The notes under the pieces are model-generated. The model had not been told where the DNA came from and searched no databases. It saw only the letters and a program-made list of their open reading frames with translations. Positions 33,643 to 41,410 of a DNA stretch of 64,000 nt are shown piece by piece; within the stretch, counting starts at the first letter, position 1; each line of letters starts with the position of its first letter. This stretch comes from JAAFJM01 sp964529175. GTDB lineage: Bacteria > Bacteroidota > Bacteroidia > UKL13-3. The stretch covers positions 1 through 64,000 of the forward strand of contig CAZGVO010000009.1 in assembly GCA_964529175.1 (NCBI GenBank), read 5' to 3'. Both the position numbers and the translations under genes were made by a program.

Positions 33643-34521
33643 ATGAGTGAATTGTGTTTTAAGATAAACAAAAAAGGTATTGTTACTGAATGCTTAAGTC
33701 ACTTTGATGAAAGTGACTTAAGTGTTTTAGTTGATAAACATTTATCTGAACAAAATTTACCTAATATAATTACGGATTTAATAATTAAGTATTTACACGA
33801 AAATAACTACCACTGTTTTAGAAATGTAGAAGCTGATAATCAGTTTTTTAACTTCAGGTTTCTTGGAGGTATTGATGAGTGCACTTGTATTTTAAATAAT
33901 ATTACTACACGTGTAAAAAGGTATTCTGAATTTGATAACAATAACAATCAATTCAAAGCGCTGGTAGATAGCACTTTTGAAATCATTTGGTCGTTCGATA
34001 CCAATTATATTCTTACAGCTGCCAATAAAGCTTTTTTCGATTTAAGAAAACGAGTTTTTAATTCTGATATTCAAATTGGGGATAGTTTTTTTAAAGATGT
34101 AACACCAGGCAGAATGGATAAATGGAAACCCATTTACGAACAAGTTTTAGCCGGTAAAAAGTTATATTTTGAAGATGAAAGAATAATTGATAATCAGGTT
34201 GATTATGCTGAAATAAACTTAAATCCTGTTTATAATAGAAAAGGGCAAATAATTGGTTGTATGGGCATTACGCGTGATATCAATATGCGTAAAAAGAATG
34301 AAATTGAGTTAAAAGATTACACCCAAAAACTTGAAAAATTTGCTTTTAAAACATCGCATGAACTAAGACGCCCTTTGGCAAATATTTTAGGTATTTTATC
34401 GTTATTGAAAAACGAAAACAATATCCAAGAAGTAAAAGAACTTTTAGAGGCTTTACACCTGTCTGCCGATGAGCTTGATTTGGAAGTAAAAGCCATGAAT
34501 GATACCATTAATAATCAATAA
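33643..34521 (+). CDS. PAS domain protein ending in a histidine-kinase DHp domain, without ATPase domain
   Basis: A 292-residue protein. A first module (about 1-95, SELCFKINKKGIVTECL and FRFLGGIDECTCILNNIT) may be a divergent PAS or accessory domain. Residues 104-215 form a PAS domain (FKALVDSTFEIIWSF, NLNPVYNRKGQIIGCMGITRDIN), then the phosphoacceptor HisKA helix with KTSHELRRPLANILG, His239. The protein stops after the second DHp helix, so no HATPase_c domain is encoded. It cannot autophosphorylate by itself; phosphotransfer or partnering with another kinase is inference. Probably cotranscribed with the permease. Confidence 0.9.
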   Translation: MSELCFKINKKGIVTECLSHFDESDLSVLVDKHLSEQNLPNIITDLIIKYLHENNYHCFRNVEADNQFFNFRFLGGIDECTCILNNITTRVKRYSEFDNNNNQFKALVDSTFEIIWSFDTNYILTAANKAFFDLRKRVFNSDIQIGDSFFKDVTPGRMDKWKPIYEQVLAGKKLYFEDERIIDNQVDYAEINLNPVYNRKGQIIGCMGITRDINMRKKNEIELKDYTQKLEKFAFKTSHELRRPLANILGILSLLKNENNIQEVKELLEALHLSADELDLEVKAMNDTINNQ

Positions 34522-34522
34522 A

Positions 34523-34542
34523 AAAGCCTCGGTTGAGGCTTT
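34523..34542. terminator. Bidirectional terminator between PAS-DHp gene and metF
   Basis: Stem AAAGCCTC / GAGGCTTT (34523-34530 and 34535-34542), loop GGTT, with T or A runs on both sides, between convergent genes. Confidence 0.85.
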
Positions 34543-34548
34543 CTTATT

Positions 34549-35502
34549 TTAAAATACTTTGCTTGCTATTTGCTTAGTGGTTTCAGCTAAACCCATGGTG
34601 TAATAATGTAAAACTGGAGTTCCAATGGCTTTTAACTCTTTCGATTGTTGAATAGCCCATTCAATTCCAACTTGTTTTACTGCTTTGTCATCTTTGCATT
34701 TATCAATTTCGTTGGTTAATTCTACAGGTATATCTATATGGAATATTTTAGGTAAAACACTCATTTGTTTTTTTGTAGTAATTGGTTTTAAACCTGGAAT
34801 AATTGGCACATCAATCCCCATGCTTCTAACAGTTGCCACAAAATCAATAAATTTTTTGTTATCAAAAAACATTTGTGTAACAATATACTCAGCACCCGCA
34901 TCAATTTTGGCTTTTAACCATTTTAAATCGCTGTTCATATTAGGTGCTTCAAAGTGTTTTTCAGGGTAGCCTGATACTGAAATACAAAAATTTGAAGGAG
35001 TAGCATTTTCCAAATCTGGGTCCAAGTAAATGCCATTGTTCATATTCTTTACTTGTTTTAAAAGTTCTAATGAGTCTTTGTTTCCATCAGGTTCAGGTAC
35101 AAAATTCGATTCGTTTTTAACATTATCACCTCTTAAAACCAATACATTATCCACACCTAAAAAGTTAAGTTCAATCAATGCATTTTCAGTTTCTTCTTTA
35201 CTAAATCCACCACAAATTAAATGAGGAACAGTATCTATTTTATAATGATTCATTAAAGCTGCACAAATGGCAACTGTTCCAGGGCGTTTGCGGGTATAAA
35301 CTTTATCGAAACCACCATCGGTACGTTTGCGCAACACAAACTCTTCACGGTGGTAAGTAACATCAATAAAAGCTGGCTTAAATTCCATTAAAGGGTCTAT
35401 TCCATTGTAAACAGATTTAATATCTTTACCTTTTAAAGGAGGTAATATTTCAATTGAAAAAAGGGTTTCTTTAGCGTTTTTTATTATATCTGTTACTTTC
35501 AT
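34549..35502 (-). CDS. metF: 5,10-methylenetetrahydrofolate reductase
   Basis: Reduces methylene-THF to methyl-THF for methionine synthesis, a flavoprotein with a TIM barrel. Features: FSIEILPPLKGK at the N-terminus, DVTYHR near 45, CGGFSKEETENALIELNFLGVDNVLVLRGDN (conserved segment, split here as CGGFSKEE and NVLVLRGDN), EYIVTQMFFDN, and PIIPGLKPI. The 317 residues match bacterial MetF. No SAM riboswitch-like structure was evident in the 170-base upstream gap. Confidence 0.97.
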   Translation of the reverse strand: MKVTDIIKNAKETLFSIEILPPLKGKDIKSVYNGIDPLMEFKPAFIDVTYHREEFVLRKRTDGGFDKVYTRKRPGTVAICAALMNHYKIDTVPHLICGGFSKEETENALIELNFLGVDNVLVLRGDNVKNESNFVPEPDGNKDSLELLKQVKNMNNGIYLDPDLENATPSNFCISVSGYPEKHFEAPNMNSDLKWLKAKIDAGAEYIVTQMFFDNKKFIDFVATVRSMGIDVPIIPGLKPITTKKQMSVLPKIFHIDIPVELTNEIDKCKDDKAVKQVGIEWAIQQSKELKAIGTPVLHYYTMGLAETTKQIASKVF

Positions 35503-35672
35503 CCAATATTAGTCGTTTACTTTTTTAGGTTACAATTATAAGTTATTATTATTTATACATCAATTTAAAGCAAATGTTTTATGGTAATTTTTCTCAAAAA
35601 ATATTTTTAGTTTAAAATCAAAACAATTAAGCGTTTAAGTTTTTTATAATTGTATAAAATATTAAGTAAATC

Positions 35673-36137
35673 ATGGCAAAAGCAAATTTATTATTAATTG
35701 AAGCATTTAGAACCACAGCTAAAAATCTTAGAAATGGTAAGCCATACGAATGGGGGCATATGGGTAATTGCAATTGTGGTAATTTAGCTCAAACTTTATT
35801 AAATATTGATAAAAAAACCATTCACGAGTATGCGTTAGTGGGAGTTGGCGATTGGAGCGAGCAAGTAAATGATTACTGCCCTACCAGCGGTTTGCAAATG
35901 GATAAAATGATATTTGGTTTGCTTGAAAAAGGTTTAAGCACTGCTGATTTAAAAAATCTTGAATACTTATCAGACCCATTAGTTTTAGCCAATTTGCCTA
36001 AAAATACGCCTCCTTTAAAAAATAATAACCGCGAGGATGTGGCGCTATACCTAGAAACTTGGGCTAAACTACTTGAAAACTGTTTAATAGAAAACATAGA
36101 ATTACCTCAAAATGAAGAAGTTTTGATGTTTTTATAA
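35673..36137 (+). CDS. Conserved Bacteroidota protein of unknown function
   Basis: A 154-residue soluble protein I recall as widespread in Bacteroidota but without an established name or function. Conserved-looking elements are LIEAFRTTAKNL, YEWGHMGNCNCGNLAQTL with a CNC pair, GVGDWSEQVNDYCPTSGLQMD, and LEYLSDPLVLANLP, and the helical C-terminus VALYLETWAKLLEN. The Cys/His set (H in WGHM, CNC, DYC) may bind metal. It has no membrane segment and no operon partner. Confidence 0.75.
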   Translation: MAKANLLLIEAFRTTAKNLRNGKPYEWGHMGNCNCGNLAQTLLNIDKKTIHEYALVGVGDWSEQVNDYCPTSGLQMDKMIFGLLEKGLSTADLKNLEYLSDPLVLANLPKNTPPLKNNNREDVALYLETWAKLLENCLIENIELPQNEEVLMFL

Positions 36138-36276
36138 CTAGATGTAACTTGCTCAATATTAAATATTTATATTTTTCTGTTTTTCCTTAATTTTCTGTAA
36201 AATGCTGCTTTTAGTCAAGCCTATGCGCAGTTTAAATAGTTTGTATTATAATTGCTCAAATTATTAAATAAATTTT

Positions 36277-37278
36277 ATGGAAAACGTTACTACCCTAGGC
36301 CAGTTTGTTATTGAAAAACAAAAAGATTTTCCCTTTGCAAAAGGTGAACTTTCTCGATTATTACGCGATATTGGAATTGCTTCTAAAATAATTAGTAGAG
36401 AGGTTAACAAAGCCGGATTAACCAATATTTTAGGTGACCACGGAAGTGTTAACGTACAAGAAGAAGATGTAAAAAAACTAGATATTATTGGTAATGAGAC
36501 TTTCATTTCTACTTTTAGTAAAGGTGGCGAAGTTTGTGTAATAGCAAGCGAAGAGAACGAAGGAATTATTCCATTAAAAGGTACGTTTTCTAAAAATGGA
36601 AAATACGTAATTTGTATGGATCCTTTAGATGGTTCTTCAAATATTGATGTAAACGTTTCAATTGGTACCATTTTTTCTATTTATAAACGTATAACCCCAG
36701 AAGGTACTGAACCTACAGAAGCCGATGTGTTGCAAGCTGGAAATAAATTAGTTGCAGCAGGATATGTACTTTATGGAACTTCTACCATGTTGGTATTTAG
36801 TACCGGAAATGGTGTAAATGCCTTCACTTTAGATCCAAGTATTGGCGAGTTTTGCTTAAGTCATGCTGACATTAAAACTAGTGAAAATGGTAAAATTTAT
36901 TCTATTAACGAAGGTAATGCTGCTGAATTTCCACAAGGAGTAAAAGATTATTTAACTTGGGTAAAAGAAACTGATAAACCTAGCGGACGTCCGTATACAG
37001 CCCGTTACATTGGTTCAATGGTAGCAGATTTTCATCGTAATTTATTAAAAGGTGGCGTATTTATTTATCCTCCTACGGCTAAAAGCCCAAATGGAAAATT
37101 ACGTTTGTTATTTGAGGGGATTCCAATGAGTTTTATTGCAGAACAAGCAGGTGGATTAGCCACTACAGGAACAACAAGAATTTTAGATGTAGAACCAACA
37201 GCAATTCACCAACGTGTGCCTATTATTATGGGTTCAAAAAATATGGTGAACAAAGTAGTTGAGTTTATGAATAAATAG
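36277..37278 (+). CDS. fbp: Class I fructose-1,6-bisphosphatase
   Basis: The gluconeogenic phosphatase converting fructose 1,6-bisphosphate to fructose 6-phosphate. Metal and substrate motifs: ASEENEG near residue 92, MDPLDGSSNIDVNVSIGTIFSIY near 113, GTSTMLVF, and YIGSMVADFHR; AEQAGGLAT closes the active site. The 333 residues are typical. Its TAG stop merges into heptad repeats. Confidence 0.97.
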   Translation: MENVTTLGQFVIEKQKDFPFAKGELSRLLRDIGIASKIISREVNKAGLTNILGDHGSVNVQEEDVKKLDIIGNETFISTFSKGGEVCVIASEENEGIIPLKGTFSKNGKYVICMDPLDGSSNIDVNVSIGTIFSIYKRITPEGTEPTEADVLQAGNKLVAAGYVLYGTSTMLVFSTGNGVNAFTLDPSIGEFCLSHADIKTSENGKIYSINEGNAAEFPQGVKDYLTWVKETDKPSGRPYTARYIGSMVADFHRNLLKGGVFIYPPTAKSPNGKLRLLFEGIPMSFIAEQAGGLATTGTTRILDVEPTAIHQRVPIIMGSKNMVNKVVEFMNK

Positions 37279-37363
37279 TTTTGAAATGTTGGATTTTGAA
37301 TGTTAGATTTTGAATTTAAACAACTAAGTACTAAAAACTAGGTACTAAGAACTAAGAACTAAA
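37279..37363 (+). repeat. Two heptad arrays between fbp and yraN
   Basis: Five heptads at 37279-37313 alternate TTTTGAA or ATTTTGA with ATGTTGG or ATGTTAG (a 14-bp higher-order period) right after the fbp TAG stop. Six heptads of the form AACTAAG or TACTAAN follow at 37322-37363, ending 4 bases before the yraN start codon. Confidence 0.85.
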
Positions 37364-37367
37364 AAAA

Positions 37368-37736
37368 ATGAAGCATAACAATAAAGTCACAGGTGAAATT
37401 GGAGAGCAATTAGCTTGTGACTTTTTGTTGAATAAGGGTTACCAAATTTTAGAACGAAATTATCAACAGCAAAAAACGGAGGTTGATATCATTGCAAAGC
37501 ACCAAAATTGTTTAGTAATTGTTGAAGTAAAAACGCGTTCAAGTAATTTTGTAAATCCTGAAAATGCAGTAAGTAAAACCAAACAAAAAACATTGGTGGA
37601 AGCTGCTGTTTTGTATCAAGAAAAACATGCAATAAAAAGCGAAATTCGTTTCGATATTATTGCCATTGTTAAAACCAAACAAGAAACCGAAATTTTGCAT
37701 TTTGAAGATGCATTTTATCCATATACCACTTATTAA
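37368..37736 (+). CDS. YraN family (UPF0102) endonuclease-like protein
   Basis: A 122-residue protein of the YraN/UPF0102 family with restriction-endonuclease-like fold. GEIGEQLACDFLLNKGYQILERNY is the family opening, EVDIIAKHQNCLVIVEVKTR carries the putative catalytic Asp, Glu and Lys, and SKTKQKTLVEAA follows. Function remains unproven. A short gap of 3 bases separates it from the downstream HMG-CoA-lyase-like gene. Confidence 0.92.
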   Translation: MKHNNKVTGEIGEQLACDFLLNKGYQILERNYQQQKTEVDIIAKHQNCLVIVEVKTRSSNFVNPENAVSKTKQKTLVEAAVLYQEKHAIKSEIRFDIIAIVKTKQETEILHFEDAFYPYTTY

Positions 37737-37739
37737 ATT

Positions 37740-38600
37740 ATGGCTATAAAAATAATTGAATGCCCACGCGATGCCATGCAAGGCTTGCATAATTTTATTC
37801 CAACTCAAACCAAAATTAATTATATCAATCAATTGTTAAAAGTGGGTTTTGATACCATTGATTTTGGAAGTTTTGTATCACCAAAGGCCATACCGCAAAT
37901 GGCTGATACCACTGAGGTTTTGGCTGGTTTAGATTTAAGCAATACCAAAAGTAAATTATTGGCCATAATTGCCAATTTAAAAGGTGCTGAAAATGCTGTT
38001 CAACATGAAGAAATTAAGTATTTAGGTTTTCCTTTTTCTATAAGCGAAACATTCCAAATGCGTAATACCAATAGCAGCATTGCCCAAAGTTTAGAAACTG
38101 TAAAGGCCATTCAAGCTTTATGTGTAAAGCATAACAAAGAGTTGGTGGTATATATTTCAATGGGTTTTGGCAATCCGTATGGCGATGTATGGAATACCGA
38201 AATAGTTGAAAAATGGGTGATGGAAATGCACTTGTTGGGCATCAAAATTATTTCATTGAGCGATACCATTGGCATTGCCAATCCTGAGTCAATTAGTTAT
38301 TTATTCAAACACTTAATTCCTACTTTTAAAACCATTGAGTTTGGTGCACATTTACATACTACTCCCAATACTTGGCAAGAAAAAATAGATGCAGCTTACC
38401 AAAATGGTTGTTTGCGTTTTGATGGCGCTATGAAAGGTTTTGGTGGTTGCCCAATGGCAGCCAATGATTTAACAGGAAATATGCCAACCGAAAATATGTT
38501 CTTTTATTTTGAAGAACAAAAATTACAAACTGGTTTAGACCATTCAGAATTTTTAAATGCTTTGCAATTAGCCAATCAAGTATTTGAAAATGCACACTAA
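37740..38600 (+). CDS. Hydroxymethylglutaryl-CoA lyase-like protein
   Basis: A DRE-TIM metallolyase, 286 residues. The N-terminal catalytic Arg-Asp pair is in ECPRDAMQG (family usual PRDGLQ), followed by IDFGSFVSPKAIPQMAD, FGNPYGDVW, LSDTIGIANP, the metal-binding HLHTTPNT and the GFGGCPMA motif with the catalytic-loop Cys. HMG-CoA lyase cleaves HMG-CoA to acetyl-CoA and acetoacetate in leucine degradation. The DAMQ variation leaves a small chance of a different substrate. GNAT gene overlaps by 11 bases. Confidence 0.9.
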   Translation: MAIKIIECPRDAMQGLHNFIPTQTKINYINQLLKVGFDTIDFGSFVSPKAIPQMADTTEVLAGLDLSNTKSKLLAIIANLKGAENAVQHEEIKYLGFPFSISETFQMRNTNSSIAQSLETVKAIQALCVKHNKELVVYISMGFGNPYGDVWNTEIVEKWVMEMHLLGIKIISLSDTIGIANPESISYLFKHLIPTFKTIEFGAHLHTTPNTWQEKIDAAYQNGCLRFDGAMKGFGGCPMAANDLTGNMPTENMFFYFEEQKLQTGLDHSEFLNALQLANQVFENAH

Positions 38601-39090
38601 TTACACTTTACGCATGGCTGAAATAGCCGATATTCAGCAAATAACTGATATTTATAACGATGCTGTTTTAAATGGTACTGCTACTTTCGATATTGAACCA
38701 AAAACGGTAGCTCAAATGACAGATTGGTTTGATGCGCATAATGAAAAGTATTGTGTAGTAGTTTGCCAAATAGGCAATGAAATAGCAGGTTGGGCAAGTT
38801 TAACACGATACAGCGATAGAACTGCTTACGACAGAACCGCAGAGTTTAGTATTTACCTTCATCCTGATTTTAAGGGACAAAAATTAAGTAAACCTTTAAT
38901 GGATTATTGCTTGCAGCAAGGCATAAAACAGGGCATAAAAGCTGTTTTAGCGCGTATTACTGAAGGCAATGAAATTAGTATCAAACTGCATGAGCATTTT
39001 GGTTTTTTTATGGTAGGCGTTTTAAAGCAAGTAGGTGTAAAGTTTAACAAAGTGTTAGACGTAAATTTGATGCAATTGTTAGTAGAATAG
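38590..39090 (+). CDS. GNAT family N-acetyltransferase (phosphinothricin acetyltransferase-like)
   Basis: A 166-residue GNAT. Its ATG at 38590 lies inside the end of the preceding gene; TTG at 38584 adds only two residues. YTLRMAEIADIQQITDIYNDAVL is the first strand and helix, IAGWASLTRYSDRTAYDRTAEFSIYL the acceptor region, GQKLSKPLMDYCL the acetyl-CoA-binding loop, and LHEHFGFFMVGVLKQVG the C-terminal motif. The pattern is that of PAT/Bar-like and methionine sulfone acetyltransferases. Natural substrate unknown. Confidence 0.9.
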   Translation: MHTNYTLRMAEIADIQQITDIYNDAVLNGTATFDIEPKTVAQMTDWFDAHNEKYCVVVCQIGNEIAGWASLTRYSDRTAYDRTAEFSIYLHPDFKGQKLSKPLMDYCLQQGIKQGIKAVLARITEGNEISIKLHEHFGFFMVGVLKQVGVKFNKVLDVNLMQLLVE

Positions 39091-39138
39091 GATTATAATA
39101 AACTAATCAAATATTCGTTTATAAGTAAACTTAACCAA

Positions 39139-39816
39139 ATGAAATCAAAACAAATCATTGTCTTTTTTATTGCTTTCGCAATTTTGATTTCTTGTGGTGA
39201 AAAGGTTGAACAAAAAGTTGTAGTTCCAATACAGAAAGATTCGTTAACTTATAACTTGGATTTGAATTTGGAGATTTTGAAGAAAGATAAAGATTTCAAA
39301 AACAACCCAATTTATCTAGTTGCAATATCAATCACTAATTTATCCAATGATTCTTTTACTTTATCTTTTAATCAAGTTTATATTGATGAATTATTTGATT
39401 TTTATCCGCCAATAATTGAAGATTACCACAAAAGAATCGTTTGTGACCATTTTAGTTTTCCAGTTGGTTTTTTGTTAAAAAATCAAAAAGCAATTTTACA
39501 AACAACTATAAGAGATCCTGATCAATTTTGGTATATGAACAATTTACAAAATATCAGAATTGGCTACCGTTTAAAAAGGATAAAAGTTAACAACAAATTG
39601 ATTACTTTATGTAAAGAAAAACAACAAGTTTATTGGAGTAATTATGTAAATTTAAACTCTACTATTCCAAGTTATCATTTTAATAACGAAAATATTTTCT
39701 TTTATAATTCAATAGGAAATGAAGCACAAAATTATTATAGATATGACTTAAGTTTCAATCATAAGGAATATAGAAATGATTTTGAGGAAAAAATTTATAA
39801 AAGACTTTACCAATGA
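39139..39816 (+). CDS. Hypothetical lipoprotein, tandem paralogue 1
   Basis: A 225-residue lipoprotein (FIAFAILISCGEKVEQ) of no recognised family. It shares with the next gene the order KDSLTYNLDLNLEILKK, YLVAISITNLSNDSF, a middle beta-rich region with RDPDQFWYMNN, and QVYWSNYVNLN. It is translationally coupled (ATGA overlap) to the second copy. Function unknown; the domain looks like a beta-sandwich. Confidence 0.75.
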   Translation: MKSKQIIVFFIAFAILISCGEKVEQKVVVPIQKDSLTYNLDLNLEILKKDKDFKNNPIYLVAISITNLSNDSFTLSFNQVYIDELFDFYPPIIEDYHKRIVCDHFSFPVGFLLKNQKAILQTTIRDPDQFWYMNNLQNIRIGYRLKRIKVNNKLITLCKEKQQVYWSNYVNLNSTIPSYHFNNENIFFYNSIGNEAQNYYRYDLSFNHKEYRNDFEEKIYKRLYQ

Positions 39817-40481
39817 AATTAAAACAAATCATTGACTTATTTATTGCGTTTGCAATCATGGTTTCTTGCGGTAAACAGATTGAGAAAAATTTACCTATTT
39901 CAAAAGCAACTGCTTTACAAATAAAAGATTCTTTAACATATAATCTTGATGTTAAGTTGGAGATTTTGAAGAAAGGAATAAACCTTTATGAAACTTTTCC
40001 CCCATCAGGAAAGCAGATTCCAATGTATTTTGTGGCAATAAGTATCAAAAATCTTTCAAAAGATACATTTCCTATCTCATATTGGAACTGTTCTTTTGAA
40101 AAGTCATTTGTTTTCGAGCCATATGTAAATACAGGATTTAAAATTTGTGATGGAAACTATATTGAAGCTGGTTTTCTGCTTCAATATCAAAGAATTGTAA
40201 TTTTTACTAAAGTTCTTGACCCAAGACAATTTTGGTATATGCAAAATAATGATAGTCTAAGAGTTGGGTTTATTTTAGAGAAAATAAAGGAGGGAAATAA
40301 ATTCATTAACTTAAGTGTAAATAAGCGTCAAATTTATTGGAGCAATTCAGTAAACTTAAAGAAAACCACACCTAGTTTTCATTTATACAAGAGAAACAAT
40401 AGAGATGTTTTATTCCTTGATTCTCTAAATAATAAATTGGATAATTATTTTAGATACAGAGTTTACGTTGATTATAATTAA
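39813..40481 (+). CDS. Hypothetical lipoprotein, tandem paralogue 2
   Basis: A 222-residue lipoprotein (lipobox AFAIMVSCGKQ), paralogue of the preceding gene and overlapping it by 4 bases. Conserved blocks are KDSLTYNLDVKLEILKK, YFVAISIKNLSKDTFPI, LDPRQFWYMQNNDSLRVGF, and RQIYWSNSVNLKKTTPSFH. The lipobox and N-terminal region are nearly the same as in copy 1 and the rest is diverged, indicating an old tandem duplication. Confidence 0.75.
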   Translation: MKLKQIIDLFIAFAIMVSCGKQIEKNLPISKATALQIKDSLTYNLDVKLEILKKGINLYETFPPSGKQIPMYFVAISIKNLSKDTFPISYWNCSFEKSFVFEPYVNTGFKICDGNYIEAGFLLQYQRIVIFTKVLDPRQFWYMQNNDSLRVGFILEKIKEGNKFINLSVNKRQIYWSNSVNLKKTTPSFHLYKRNNRDVLFLDSLNNKLDNYFRYRVYVDYN

Positions 40482-40529
40482 TGGATTTTACTACAAAATT
40501 CATCCAACATTCAACATCCAAAATTTCAT

Positions 40530-41291
40530 TTAATCCTCATAATCGTCAGCATTAAACTTTTCGGCTGTTTTACTCGATGTAGCTACCATTTTCATAATGC
40601 CATCTAATTCCTGTGGAGTAAACTCGCGCCATTCGCCTAGCTTTAAATTTTTAAGCCCAATATTCATTATTCTTACTCGTTTTAGTTTGCGCACTTCGTA
40701 ACCACAAAAGCTGCACATTCTGCGTATTTGGCGGTTTAATCCTTGGGTAAGTATTATTTTAAACACATAATTACTGAGCATTTCTACGTGGCATTTATGG
40801 GTAACAGTTCCAAGCATTGGAATGCCATTGCTCATGCGTTCAATAAATTTTTCGTTAATGGGTTTATCAACAGTTACAATGTATTCCTTTTCGTGGTTAT
40901 TGCCAGCACGCAATATTTTGTTAACTATATTGCCATCGTTGGTTAAAAAAATCAATCCTTCACTTTCCTTGTCTAATCGCCCAATTGGAAACATACGTTT
41001 TGGGTGATTGATATATTGAATAATATTGTTTTTTACCTTTAACTCGGTAGTACAAATAATGCCAACAGGCTTATTAAATGCTATATAAATATCGTTGGTA
41101 GTGGTTTTTAGTTTTTCACCATCTACCTTTACTACATCGCCAGGATTAACCCTATTGCCTAATTTGGCAATTTTATTATTAATGGTAACTCGCTCATCTA
41201 CAATGTACTTCTCGGCTTCGCGCCTAGAACACATACCTGTATCGCTAATAAATTTATTGATATTAATGCCTGTTTGGTTGCTACTATCCAT
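40530..41291 (-). CDS. rluF: 23S rRNA pseudouridine synthase RluF
   Basis: A pseudouridine synthase of the RsuA/RluB family. An S4 RNA-binding domain (NKFISDTGMCSRREAEKYI, NPGDVVKVDG) precedes the catalytic domain: VFPIGRLDKESEG-type segment (MFPIGRLDKESEGLIFLTND) with catalytic Asp, KEYIVTVDKPI, and GLNRQIRRMCSFCGYEVRKLKRVRIMNI. The close match to RluF (position 2604) is by pattern. The start is ATG at 41291; a longer frame to 41375 is unsupported. Confidence 0.93.
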   Translation of the reverse strand: MDSSNQTGININKFISDTGMCSRREAEKYIVDERVTINNKIAKLGNRVNPGDVVKVDGEKLKTTTNDIYIAFNKPVGIICTTELKVKNNIIQYINHPKRMFPIGRLDKESEGLIFLTNDGNIVNKILRAGNNHEKEYIVTVDKPINEKFIERMSNGIPMLGTVTHKCHVEMLSNYVFKIILTQGLNRQIRRMCSFCGYEVRKLKRVRIMNIGLKNLKLGEWREFTPQELDGIMKMVATSSKTAEKFNADDYED

Positions 41292-41410
41292 TGCTTCAAA
41301 ACTAATTATTCTGTAATAATTTTGTGGTATTATGAAACTATTTTTTTTAAACCAATTGTATTGATTTATTTGCAAGGCTTACAAAGCAAAAAAATATATT
41401 TAATAAGTAA

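Noticed and set aside
35503..35672. SAM riboswitch upstream of metF
   Set aside because: No SAM-I or SAM-II consensus or paired elements were recognised in the 170-base gap.
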